A DNA stretch of 64,000 nucleotides from Pristionchus mayeri (lineage: Eukaryota > Nematoda > Chromadorea > Rhabditida > Neodiplogasteridae): assembly GCA_036245805.1 (NCBI GenBank), contig BTRK01000005.1, positions 43,387,216 to 43,451,215 on the forward strand, given 5' to 3'. The position numbers were made by a program, and so were the translations under genes. Below, one piece after another: positions 44,401-54,654 of the stretch; position 1 is the stretch's first letter, and each line of letters starts with the position of its first letter. A model generated the notes under the pieces. That model was not told the DNA's origin. It ran no database searches and saw only the letters and a program-made list of their open reading frames with translations.

Positions 44401-47400
44401 TCGGAAGCGTCATCATCGAATATCACTCGCAACTGCCCGTATGTCGATTCTCCAGCGTCGATGAGAAATGCAGAGGAAGACGAAGTCTCGAGCAGGTATC
44501 CGGACACCTGCGAAGTGGAATTTTATTTATTCCAGGGGTGCTACTAGGTCGGACAAGAACCCACCAGATGAAAACCAAAAAACTACGCCCTCTCCAGCAC
44601 TTTCACATGAGGTTCATACACTGTCAAAATGTTTTATGCGAAAAAAAATCTGCGGAAGCGTATAATTTTAGGTTCTCATCCCTCCTAGTGCCAATCGAAA
44701 CTCGCGAATACAACCAAAAACATTACGTTTCGATATCTGGTGGCTTGACCCGAGGAGGTGCCGAGAAATGTGACACGGGGAAAGGACGATTCTGACGTAG
44801 TTGAGGCTCCCAAAGCAGCAGCTGCTGCAAAGGACTGCATTGACGTCTACGCACAAACTCCAGGCAAACAGGCCATATTCACACTATAGACAGCGGCACT
44901 AGGCCGGCTGATCATCCTCGGATGTAAAAATGTGGCCTTTTCTAGTATTTTCAAGACTCCTTTCCAGTATGGGAACATCCTGGGCAAGTCCTACATAAAG
45001 GCACTATATTTGGTTATCATCATAGCTGTCCACACCGCCGGTAAACCAATGGCCCCCTACCGCCAGGACGTCGCCAGTGCTGGACAGCTATGGTTATCAT
45101 CTACCCTAGTGCTACATTGACAATGCTTGATGTATTATTAGGTTGTAACATAAGTTTTGTCGCATTTCGGAGGTTCACAATATTTCCATGAAGGATACTT
45201 CTCAAACATTATCAATGCCTGACCTCCTAGTATATGTTTGGGGTGTTCATGCACATTCAAACCATAGGGTAGAGCTGAACTGCGCACGCTGGCTATGCGA
45301 AAAATATTAATATGAACTGATTTAAATTTGGTGCAGATTTTATTAATTCGTTTGATCGGGTGCTAGTTCGCAGAGATGAATAATGAACCAAACTTCTACA
45401 GCATGGTGATATACCCCGTCAATGCTCTTTCAAAATATACGCCAGATATGGTGCTATGTTGAGCGGAACCAAAGATATACTTCACTGAGTGTAAGGTTAG
45501 CCGCTGATTCGTAGCCAACTTGACCAACTCTTCTGAATCCAGAATTGCAACAACAGTGACTAACATAAGTGCGTTCAATTACCACTCATGGAGGTATAAT
45601 TTATCATTAAACAAGTGAGAGAAAGAACACTCCACTTGTGGGAAATTTGAATTTTTATTAATTCAATTCGCGCACAATTTTACCAAAATTTGCAAGTTTA
45701 GGTGTTTCGAATTAAAGATTGTCATTCAAAAGCTATTTATTTCCAAACTTATCCCAAGTAGATACTAGCAAGGGAAGGGTTTATGGTTCGGATGGACACA
45801 ACAAATCAGATATTGAACATGTGTGCGAGGTAGGAATATGAACAAAGTGCCGATTTCAGTAGTTTAATTTACATACCATCGTTCTGAATGGAGCCACTTA
45901 TCTCAACAGAACCCAATCTACCCCAAACTTTGTCTGCACACTGACCACTTTGGGTGAACTATATTCCACCACTATTTGGATCTGGATATCTACTGAGAAG
46001 AAAATTCGGCTTGCGAAAATTTTCGCGACCGTCACCAACCATCCACATTATACAAACTCGTCTACATTTCTAGAACGATTTTCGTTTGTCATTATCCGTG
46101 AGTGGTTCAAAATTATGCACATATGTAGTACTTTACGCAAATCACACAAAATCGGCATAATTTATCCTTTTCAAGAAGAGCTGATGCGTGAAAATGATTT
46201 CTAATCCTTATCTCAGTACAACTTTGTCTGACTAATGTGCCTCCTCAACTGCCTTGACAGGACTGAAGTAAAGCGCGTAAGAAAGAGTACGAAGGCCCTC
46301 ACTGATGATGAATAACGAAATTGAGATTAAATTAATTCGAAGAATTTCTGAGGTTAAAATGCATAAGAGATTGGACGCGACAAAACTTATGTTACAACCT
46401 GATACAACTAAACTATCAAAGCATTAATTCGAAACTAGTCTCACCTTCTTTGGCAGCCGCAATCTCTTTACTGGCACTAATTCTCCACGTATGTCCCAAT
46501 CGATCTCCAAATGTATCCTCCCTCAGATCGAGTGCGAGCGGCTCTTCTCGATAAACATCATCCTATATCACATCAATAGTGGAGCGCAAATTGCATAACC
46601 GCTCAAAAAAGGCAGCTTAAACTATGGTTTAAACTGTAGGGCAGACTGTTATCACTTCCTGTTGATTACTCCTATTTGTAATTTCGCTATCTCCGTGTTA
46701 CTGTATTATATTTGCATCCTCGTTGACGCATCGTATTTCATGTAAGATTATCAGCATCGTTTAATGTCTCAATAATTACCTATTCGAATAATGCATGACA
46801 AATTAATTGAATTATTACCACTGCACTATTTGAATCTTGTACTTCCTTTACACCATTCACCTTGAAGTTTCGCATGTTCCATTGCTGAAGAGGCGCTGCC
46901 CGCAGCCAGAGATCCTTCTTCACTCCGAGGTCCGCGCTCTGGATTTAGAATTCGAGAACCACATTCAAACTCTTGCCATTCCTTGTTAGTCGTCGCGAGC
47001 GGTCCCTCTCCCTTTTCTCTCTGATTTGGATTGGTTTCTCCTAATACCCCTCGCTTCCGCCTTCGACTCATCATCAAAAGAGAATCCCCATCGAAGCCGG
47101 AGTGGTCACCGTGTGATGGGTATGACCTACTAAGATGTTTGGTCCTTCAGAATCTAGACTCGATCATCTCGTTGAAAGATTGATCATCGAGTCTGGTGGA
47201 TTCGAGCAGAGAAGATTCTAGAACACGCAAGGCTTCGTTTACGACCTATAGTGAGATTCTATCTATGCAATACAATCCAACATCCTCTCGCAAGCACACC
47301 GCAAATGAACATCTTCAAATGAGAAGAACGACCTTTTCTGACCCCACATCTTGATCTGCGCCCAGAAAGCGATAACAGATAAATATTGTATTGTATTCAA

Positions 47401-50400
47401 AATCTTGCAGAACGCCGCAAAAGACTAATTTCGACTTTTCTACGCAAAAAGTGTCAGTTACCTGGCTTACGATTCCTCTCCATCCGCGCGGTCGTAGCTC
47501 ATCGAACAGCGCCGGTTGCAGCTCGTGTAGCAATCTATGGTGCCGCTTATGCATTACTAGTGAAGACAGCGACAAACGATCAGCTGCTTACCTGGCGTTT
47601 TTGTGCGGGGACTCGAGGTGCGGTACGACTGGTCCAGCGCCGTTCGCGACGATGTGTCTGCAACGAAGTTCGATAAATTCTTATTTTGTAATCAAAATTC
47701 GAAATTAGTCATTGCGGCGTTCTGCAAGAGTTCGATAAACGGGCCCATTCGTCCATTCACCTCCCACTCTCTCTCGACCGCTAGTGACAGAGTAAATGAA
47801 GAGACTAAGGACACCATATCAAACTCTAGCCTTCAGTAAGGGCGACGCAGTAGCATAGTAGGATTGTACGCAATTTTAAAAAATCACTGAGAAAGTCGGG
47901 TCCTCGAATTTTTACAGCACAAACCTAGACAAATACTCGAGCTTTTGTGGTGATTATTAACACCATATTAGGCCGTAACATACGTGCACTGCGGGCCCAT
48001 TTCCCGTGCCCATCGTTCGTATTCCTTCGACTTGAGCACTTTCTCTGGGGTGAGATGGACGACAAAGTCGACGGCTTCAGAGGAATTCCTCCCAGACAAT
48101 GACTGGAATTAGGGGAAATTACAAAGATGAAGATTACAAGAGAACAACAAATACCCTGATGAAGTCGTTCTTGTAGAGGGAGCGCGCGAATCCCTCGTCA
48201 GCCGCGTCCACAATCAGCAGTCGCTTCTTCTCAGGTCTCTGATCGTATCTTTTTGTACACAAAATTCTGAGTTAGTCGTTGCGTCGTTCTGTAAGAGTTC
48301 TATTCGCTCTTCAGGTACCTCTTTGGTCAACTGATCAATCTTATTTGGCGCTGACTTCATCTCAACGTAGTACGCGACGTCTGTGGCGTTCTGCAAATAC
48401 AACTTTACTGATTTTAAGCAATTGAATCAGCCTGTTAAAACAGTAAGCTTTATTCAGAGCAAGAGCAGTGGCCGAAAGGACAGGCCACAAAAATTGTAAA
48501 AAGTGGGCAGGTTTCAACAATTTTAATATGAAAGCGTAAAAAATTTGTACGTTTTCACAATTCTATCAAAACTTTACGAAACCATTGGTACGTTTTCTAT
48601 TTTTGCACTGGTCGAATTCCAAAAACCCGGGTACGTTATGTCATTTTGAACCTACTTTTCGACAACTGAGCAAGAGCACGTGATATCGAGAGCATCAGAC
48701 GATTGGACCAACCTTTCTAGTCGTATGCTCGAGTGTTTTCCGGCCCGCTAGCAGGGGCACGTAGTGAATCTTCAAGCCAGCGTCTTCGTATGAGGTATGC
48801 GTCGCCAGCGATCGCTCCTCGACCTGCAATCACTATACTATAATATTAAAATAATATACTTTAATATTAAACTATTACAATATATACACGACATCTACAT
48901 ATAAAACGTGTTCCGTTTGTTCGGATTGCGATATATATATTCCGATTGCACCATAGCCACGCCGAAGGCGGGGGCAATATGGCTAGTATACTACATTATA
49001 TTTCACAGAAAATTTGACAAACTGTTAAAATATCGCAGAATTGTGTGTACAAAAAGATAAGATCACCCGAATTAAGAACTCTACCATTGTGGGATACTTG
49101 GCGGGGCGGAAATCCAAGTCCTCGAAGGGGCGAACGACTTCGAGGAATTGCTTGATGTTAGGTGCGCCATGCAGACGAGTGGCCAGCGAGTTGTTTCCCT
49201 GAGAACAATTATTAATTAGTCATTAATTAATCGTTAATTAGGCACTTCTTAAGGTTTCTGGCCACCCCCCTTAATTTACTCAACTCATTATAGGGTTTCC
49301 TTCCTGATTTTCGGCCGCTCAGCACCTCAATGATGGGCGGGGATGGGAAATGAGAGGGGGGGGGTGATCAGAAACCGAAGTAGTGCAAATAATTATTAAC
49401 TAATTAATAAGCATTAATCATTAAAATACCCAAGCTGGACGAGTGTACAAAATGGAATAAGATGGACGATTCGGAATTACCTTTAGCAGAATTGACGAAA
49501 TTCCGGAAATGTTCTCCCATACGGCTGAAATGAAACATTTATTCGATTGCATGTTTTTCATTTAAGCAAATATGGAAATTGCACAAAACCAAAAAATCCC
49601 TACACAGTGTGTACATCATGATATTCTCACCTCTCGTTATAAAAACGTCACGTATTTGGTTGAGCTTGATTCCGTAAGCATGAAGGAATCTAAAATAGAC
49701 GCTGCGCACTCGAAAACGAGGGTACTTTTTTGGATAATTAGTCCACCTCCAATCCCCACCCCCCCCCCAATCATTTCGCACAATCTCCCCATCCCAAAGG
49801 TGCTATGAGTCCGAAAATCAGGGAGAGATACTTAGAAATGAGTGTGGTGGAGGAGAGAGGGAAGGGGGGGAGGGTATCATGTGGCCTTTCACACATCAAA
49901 GGCGGAATGACGTCATAGTTCATATCCGATCTGTCATATTACCTGATGGTTCCCTCTGGCGCGTTGAAGAGATACGTTTGGCGTGGTGTTCGTATAGCGA
50001 TGCACGGCGCCATGTGCGTCGTTCCGTTCGAGAGTATCTGACGGTTTGGATGACTCATAGGTCATGATATGAGAGGAATCGCGAGAGAATCGACCATGGC
50101 GCGGCGGTAGGAATCAAAGGTGTTCAATCCGGCAACAGTTAAAGTGTAAGGTACTTCAAGTGACGCTCTTTCAAACTGTGTCGTCAGAATTTTGATATTG
50201 ATCGTCATCTTCGAGATTCAGAAGGCCAAACATGGTACTATAACTTTTCGATAGTCAAATCGCGCTCACTTAAATGATTATAAGTCAGTTCAAAATTGAG
50301 ATAGAAGGCCGTTCTTTGTTTCAAATGAAAGCAACCATCATGTTCAACAACTTTTATGTTGACGTCATCATTCCTGGACCTCACCCTGGTACAGGGCGGT

Positions 50401-53400
50401 CGGGTGCACCAAAACTTCGTAATTTTGGAAATCGGAAAAACTTTATGAGTTTTCATGCTTAAGTTGCAGTCCATATATGTGCCTCACTTTTCGCCAAAAA
50501 TGAAGGAAATCGGGGTATACACAAGAAAAAAGGGCTCACTTTCGTAAAACGACCTCAAAATGAGTTATCGGGAAGGGTACTTCCGTATCTTCAATTGCCC
50601 TCATTTAGGTTCAAAATCATCCAAAAACCTCCAAAACAACGTTTGAACTTCTTCCCCCAATAGTTATACCATTTACATTAGTCAAAATTACGGTATGACT
50701 TCAAATTCAAAAATTGATATTTGCTCTGCAGCGTGCTTCAACGAAAAGATAGAGACTAACTTTCAACAGATGAAATGTTTAGCTCATCGTGCTCTACATT
50801 TCTAGCCATAAACCAGGTCTCTATGCCGATTTTTACCTGGGTTACAGTTTTGAGCCTTTCTTTGTATTCCTCAGCCGAAAGATCCTCTTTTCAGGAGCCC
50901 TTTTTCTTTGAGCTGTTTCGAGGAATGTATTTACATTATTTGAAACCCATTTAGCCCAGTGAGAGCCATCCCTCAAGTTAAAGGGGTTCGAAATATCAAC
51001 TTTTGAATTTGAGGTCATACCGTAATTTTGACTAATGTAAATGGTATAACTATTGGGGGAAGAAGTTCAAACGTTGTTTTGGAGGTTTTTGGATGATTTT
51101 GAACCTAAATGAGGGCAATTGAAGATACGGAAGTACCCTTCCCGATAACTCATTTTGAGGTCGTTTTACGAAAGTGAGCCCTTTTTTCTTGTCTATACCC
51201 GGATTTCCTTCATTTTTGGCGAAAAGTGAGGCACATATATGGATTGCAACTTAAGCATGAAAACTCAGAAAGTTTTTCCGATTTCCAAAATTACGAAAGT
51301 TTTGGTGCACCCGACAGCCCTGTACCAGGGTGAGGTCCAGGAATGATGACGTCAACATAAAAGTTGTTGCACATGATGGTAGCTTTCATTTGAAACAAAG
51401 AACGGCCTTCTATCTCAATTTTGAACTGACTTATAATCATTTAAGTGAGCGCGATTTGACTATCGAAAAGTTATAGTACCATGTTTGGCCTTCTGAATCT
51501 CGAAGATGACGATGAATATCAAAATTCTGACGACGCAGTTTGAAAGAGCGTCACTTGAAGTACCTTAGACTTTAACTGTTGCCGGATTGAACACCTTTGA
51601 TTCCTACCGCCGCTGACCTCCCTTAAATGGTCGATTCTCTCGCGATTCGCCTCATATAATAATTATAGTTTTTTTACCACATTATCCCTCTCCTAATATA
51701 TGCCTATTTCAAAAAAAATCGTTTTCTAAAATCACGCAATCTAATTTTGCAAGTTTATACATTGTACAGGGCCAGCCTCTCTTTGATTCTTACACGCTCA
51801 GATAAATCGCACCTGGATGCTGACACTATCGGGAATGCTAGCCAATTCTTTCTCGTTTGATGCAGCTGCCTTAAATATCAACGTAAGTGATCTTTATCGA
51901 TCGATAAATTCCCAATGCTCTTTGATGTAACAATTTGAGAAGATGGCCAAGCCAGCTTGGAACCGTGCGTACCACATTATTCCGTTGTGCGGCGTAATTC
52001 GAATTGCGAGTGCTCATCGTATTGTTAGCCAACGAATTCTCGTTTGAAGCAGCAGCCTGAATGCACGGCGTTTTCACACCACTCAAACTATTTTTTGAAC
52101 ATTAGTGATCTTTATCGATCGAGTTTTTGTATCCATTACAATAGGAAGTTGCTCGTCTATTTATTATAAACATCTTTCAATTTCGCTATTAATTACTGTC
52201 ATGACCGCTTGGTGGGTAGTCCAAACATATTGTGTCTGGCAAAGTGCTCGATGAGATGTCTTATGACAAATTCGATACATTCCCAACCATAGGTGGTTCG
52301 GGGGTTGAAGCTGAAAATCGAAAACCGGGGGTGTTTAGGGTCAAAAGGAGAGGGGGTGATCGTAAATGATCGTTTTTGTGACAAAATTTAACAAAAACCG
52401 GGGGTGTCCAATCCGAAAACCGGAGGTGTTTCACAGCTGGCTTCGATGGTGCCCACCTATGTTCCCAACACTCTATCAAGTACAAATTTGGGCACTTCTT
52501 GGATAATTGTCCCACCCCCTCCCCCCTTCCTCCTCTACCTCACTCAGTTCTAGATAGCACTCCCTGATTTTCGGTCGCATAACCCATTTGTGATGTGGAG
52601 AGGATGAGAAATGATAGGGGAGGAATGGGGGGTGTATCCTAGAAATGTCCAAATTTGAAATCATGGCAATGCCTGCTTGAAACAGTGCGTACCACATTAT
52701 TCCGTTTTGCGGCGTAAGTCGTCGGTGAATTGGGAGTGCGCATCGAGGTAGACTGCTCGCGAAATCTGCAATATCCTATCAGTTGGCATTATCATATCAG
52801 TCGTATCAGTTTGTACACACAATTTTGAATTAGTCGTTGCGGCGTTCTGCAAGAGAATGTAGCCACCGAACGGCGGTTAGCATGATCTTCGACGGAGCAT
52901 TTCCCTCGCTCCCTCCAGTCCTTATACTCCTACGGCACTAGGCAGAAATGAAAAAGCATGGTCATCCTATCGTTAGAAACCGTGGCCTACTGGTCTAAGG
53001 CGCTGTAATTGACATACCTATGGCAGGGTGGGTTCGAGTCCCGGCCTCTGCAGTGACTTTTGCCAAGCTCGTACAATTTTTGCCTACTGTTGGGTACTTC
53101 GCCCGAAGCTTGGCAAAGGTGACTGTAGAGGTTGGGATTCGAACACCATACCTTAGGATCCACCATAAGATTAATCGTATGTTACGTTTGACCATTGGTC
53201 TTTCATCTGTGGCACTAGGCCCGATGATGAAAACTATGACGTCATAGTCATCCGACTTAGTGCCGCACACACTCTGATCGATTAGCGAACGTGTATAACG
53301 ACGAGATTCAAAAGATTGTCCAATACTAACTCTCTAACGCTCTCGTTCACAATACATCATTACGCGCTCACAATTTGTTCCAACACATTTCATAGCCTTA

Positions 53401-53947
53401 CGAAACTCTTCAGTACCCCAAATCAGCCTCTTTCTTTAGATTATAGGTCCTAACATATTCTTAAGAATTACATGCCTGTTCGAACTAGAAACGGGTTTCC
53501 TCTGCTGTCTCGTATAGTCAGCCATCATCGCTTTAAGAATTTCGTTGTCATTGGCCAATTGCGAGTCTGCTGAATCATCTGAACAGAAAATGACGTTTTA
53601 CGACCCAAGTTTGGCGACCCAAGTTTCCCCCTCCTGGTAGGTCGGATGATAACCAAAACAGTATCCATCTCCAATCCATTTCTATGTTCTACTTTTTTTA
53701 CATTAGGTTCTCACACTGCCGAAACATCGTCTGCGAAAACACAACGAAAGTGTACAACTTTTGGTACTCATCCGACCTAGTGTCTCTCCCCTCCACTTAC
53801 CTTCATCTTTCTTACTTGCGTACAACCGCTTCACTGATACCGTATACCGCAATCTCAGGCGCGGTGCTTGGAGTATTCGAAAAGCAGCTGTTCCGCCCAG
53901 CATTTTCACACTCTGCAGCATGTGCCCGACACGGGCAACCGGATTCT
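38476..53947 (-). CDS. ELAC2: long-form tRNase Z (ELAC2/HOE-1), copy 1, about 759 residues
   Basis: Endonuclease that cuts the 3' trailer from precursor tRNAs in nucleus and mitochondria. Exons, 5' to 3': 53848-53947 (ATG 53921), 52693-52765, 49943-50037, 49631-49689, 49481-49524, 49085-49198, 48713-48823, 48319-48390, 48155-48238, 47984-48102, 47592-47657, 47462-47534, 46861-46938, 46445-46562, 44727-44824, 44397-44507, 44140-44184, 43875-43935, 42939-43042, 42190-42276, 41531-41617, 40904-40960, 40570-40662, 39755-39865, 38869-38984, 38476-38605. All phases join. Residues 1-25 are Arg-rich without acids (mitochondrial-type leader). The N-half has YLFNAPEGT (71-79) and QIRDVFITR; the catalytic half has FLGT (413-416), H475-E-H-Q-D-H480, H594, S-G-D616-T, H635-E-A-T and H649-S-T. 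Length is near human ELAC2 (826). The first intron donor is the least certain (CG|gtatac chosen for phase). The acceptor tctgtctcag before 53947 has the look of a spliced-leader site. Confidence 0.88.
38663..38748. repeat. palindromic CACTAGGTCGGATGA MITE, in the last intron of tRNase Z copy 1
   Basis: Near-perfect palindrome: ctaggtcggatgaaaactat, tacgtcattccgcc, and the inverse ending gttctcatccgacctag. One arm keeps TGACGTCA. Same family as 39318, 40989, 41173, 41649, 43668, 53211 and 63034. Confidence 0.75.
39318..39404. repeat. palindromic CACTAGGTCGGATGA MITE
   Basis: cactaggtcgaatgagaaca...gttctcatccgacctagtgc, about 87 bp, in the intron between the exons at 39755 and 38984. One end reads as a slightly diverged palindrome. 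Confidence 0.75.
39608..39747. mobile_element. foldback MITE (140 bp) at a splice donor
   Basis: Ends ctagagttctcttattgg and its inverse, flanked by tgcata on both sides (39602-39607, 39748-39753). The right-hand tgcata is intron positions 2-7 of the donor after exon 39755-39865. A partial second copy stands at 39968-40070. Confidence 0.65.
40669..40820. mobile_element. hAT-like MITE (152 bp) whose target duplication covers a splice acceptor
   Basis: Ends taggttcccccaattg and the inverse caattgggggaaccccta-like match, with an exact 8-bp duplication atctgtat at 40661-40668 and 40821-40828. On the gene strand that octamer is ATACAG|AT, the 3' splice site of exon 40570-40662. Confidence 0.75.
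40974..41347. repeat. 187-bp tandem duplication including a palindromic MITE
   Basis: gagtacattatgcatcggca to tagttcctgc occurs twice head to tail (units start at 40974 and 41161), differing at a few bases. Each unit holds one CACTAGGTCGGATGA-family palindrome. It lies in the intron between exons 41531-41617 and 40904-40960. Confidence 0.85.
41649..41735. repeat. palindromic CACTAGGTCGGATGA MITE
   Basis: taggtcggatgagaactatg...cataattctcatcagaccta, with TGACGTCA in one arm, in the intron between exons 42190-42276 and 41531-41617. The 3' arm begins 32 bp from the exon. Confidence 0.75.
42793..42826 (-). pseudogene. partial duplicate of a tRNase Z exon end
   Basis: ctcaccatgacatatctttc and cacatcttcga repeat the 3' end of exon 42939-43042 including its donor, about 146 bp downstream. 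It encodes FEDVERYVM then gtgag. The rest of the exon is missing. Confidence 0.6.
43242..43658. mobile_element. palindromic element (417 bp) with 9-bp target duplication
   Basis: Both arms, each about 200 bp, match almost perfectly from gggtccctaccaaaacgtcc inwards to a centre at gataattatt. atatctcgg flanks both sides (43233-43241, 43659-43667), a Mutator-like length. The next MITE (43668) starts immediately after. Confidence 0.75.
43668..43755. repeat. palindromic CACTAGGTCGGATGA MITE
   Basis: cactaagtcggatgagaact, tatgacgtcataccgcc and inverse arm to agttctcatccgacctagtg, adjacent to the right end of the 417-bp palindrome. Confidence 0.75.
44543..44692. repeat. longer CTAGGTCGG-ended MITE variant
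   Basis: Same ends as the 87-bp palindromes (actaggtcgg...cctagt) but a 150-bp unrelated interior; a sister copy lies at 53636-53782 (cgtctgcgaaaacacaac against gttttatgcgaaaaaaaatc). It sits in the intron between exons 44727-44824 and 44397-44507. Confidence 0.55.
45138..46402. mobile_element. decayed mariner-type element (1265 bp) in a tRNase Z intron
   Basis: Inverted ends of about 25 bp (ttaggttgtaacataagttt at left; TCAGGTTGTAACATAAG from the right) with TA flanks. The length is that of a full mariner, but no transposase motif is readable. It enlarges the intron between exons 46445-46562 and 44727-44824. Confidence 0.65.
48239..48318 (-). repeat. 80-nt intron made almost entirely of the introner-like repeat
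   Basis: On the gene strand this intron runs gtacctgaagagcgaatag, then the repeat in reverse orientation (aactcttacagaacgacgca to gtacaaaaagatacgatcag). Both splice sites are at or next to repeat ends, and the exons on each side are in phase. Confidence 0.7.
49232..49385. repeat. GGCACTTCTT...CCCCCC MITE copy 1
   Basis: ggcacttcttaaggtttctg plus gccacccccc at left and gggggggtgatcagaaacc plus gaagtagtgc at right. Related copies at 49725-49870, 52490-52655 and 59168-59321 share the central word ctgattttcgg or its complement. Confidence 0.6.
50067..51657. mobile_element. large foldback (1.59 kb) in tRNase Z copy 1 intron
   Basis: Arms of about 650-690 bp: gagaggaatcgcgagagaat at left is inverted at 51630-51655, and ggtgttcaatccggcaacag is inverted at 51575-51595. 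The central spacer is about 270 bp (50720-50990). It starts 30 bp upstream of exon 49943-50037. No transposase. Confidence 0.8.
51973..52056 (-). CDS. tRNase Z copy 1: duplicated alternative N-terminal exon
   Basis: This 84-nt exon (acceptor tgcattcag, donor gtacgc) ends with [15 protein letters not shown], a paralogue of the exon at 52693-52765, which ends with [17 protein letters not shown]. Both end in phase 0 with the same donor and are followed by ILSNGT. They could be mutually exclusive, used in series, or used as separate starts at their internal ATG (52017 and 52743). Confidence 0.55.
52981..53151 (+). repeat. tRNA-like repeat with an inverted second T-arm
   Basis: gtggcctactggtctaaggc fits an A box and gggttcgagtccc a B box (52981-53052), the pattern of a Leu/Ser-type tRNA or SINE head. 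After gccaagctcg the sequence returns inverted (cgaagcttggcaaaggtgac, then gggattcgaacacc). It lies in intron 1 of tRNase Z copy 1. Confidence 0.5.
53211..53265. repeat. short palindromic CACTAGGTCGGATGA MITE
   Basis: ggcactaggcccgatgatga, ctatgacgtcatag, catccgacttagtgcc: a shortened member of the family centred on one TGACGTCA, in intron 1. Confidence 0.65.
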
Positions 53948-54654
53948 CTGAGACAGAAAATATCAAAAATGAATAAAATATCTAATATTATTGTTATTAT
54001 GAAAATACGACAGACTCGATTAAAACGAGTATTTCAATTAAGAACTACAATTAGATGCGCTTTATTTCGCTCTTTGCAATGAATATCACCGACAGCAACA
54101 AATACCTGATACTATCAATTTGTAACCAAAGTCGGATTGAAGTAGGCTATCACTGGTGGAAGAGAATTACCGAACATGGAATAACTAACTTCTCTATAGC
54201 AAATAACAAGAAAGGACAACGCCTAGACATTATTTGAAACAATTGAAATCTATGAGAACTCGGTCATTATGAGCTTTGAGTTAGGACATGATATCCATGA
54301 AGAAAACTTGGGAACAAAAACAATAACAATTTAACAGAAACAAAACTCGCTGTCTTCGATTCAACGACTCGTAGACGAAAGAGATACAACATTGCAAATT
54401 AACTCAAAATTTCGAACAAAGGCCGTACATCAATGCTATGCCTATTTAAGTTGACACAACGGTTGACTAATCCATAACAACACGTTAGGCAGCATAACAA
54501 TCTATGAAGAAAACACTCATTCATCAAGCTTTGACTGATTTCACGTTATGCTCACCATCCGCGACCTCTCAGAAGAACATTAGCGATCCCAACGACCCGA
54601 AGAACAGTACTCAATTGCTACAGTATCCTGCTACAGTGCCCTACATTGCAATGC
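53948..54654. other. intergenic region between the two tRNase Z copies
   Basis: About 700 bp of A/T-rich DNA without recognisable exons. It separates the stop of copy 2 from the spliced-leader-like acceptor of copy 1, so both genes run in the same direction. Cotranscription is possible but there is no direct evidence. Confidence 0.4.

Noticed and set aside
44280..44795. 171-codon plus-strand frame
   Set aside because: It runs antisense across tRNase Z exons 44397-44507 and 44727-44824; the conserved protein is on the minus strand.
45396..45578. Possible mariner helix-turn-helix ([16 protein letters not shown]) on the minus strand
   Set aside because: Its place in the 1265-bp element does not fit an N-terminal domain in either orientation, and no catalytic motif follows.
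52995..53270. Overlapping frames with matching peptides on both strands near the tRNA-like repeat
   Set aside because: They result from the mirrored T-arm/gccaagctcg sequence.
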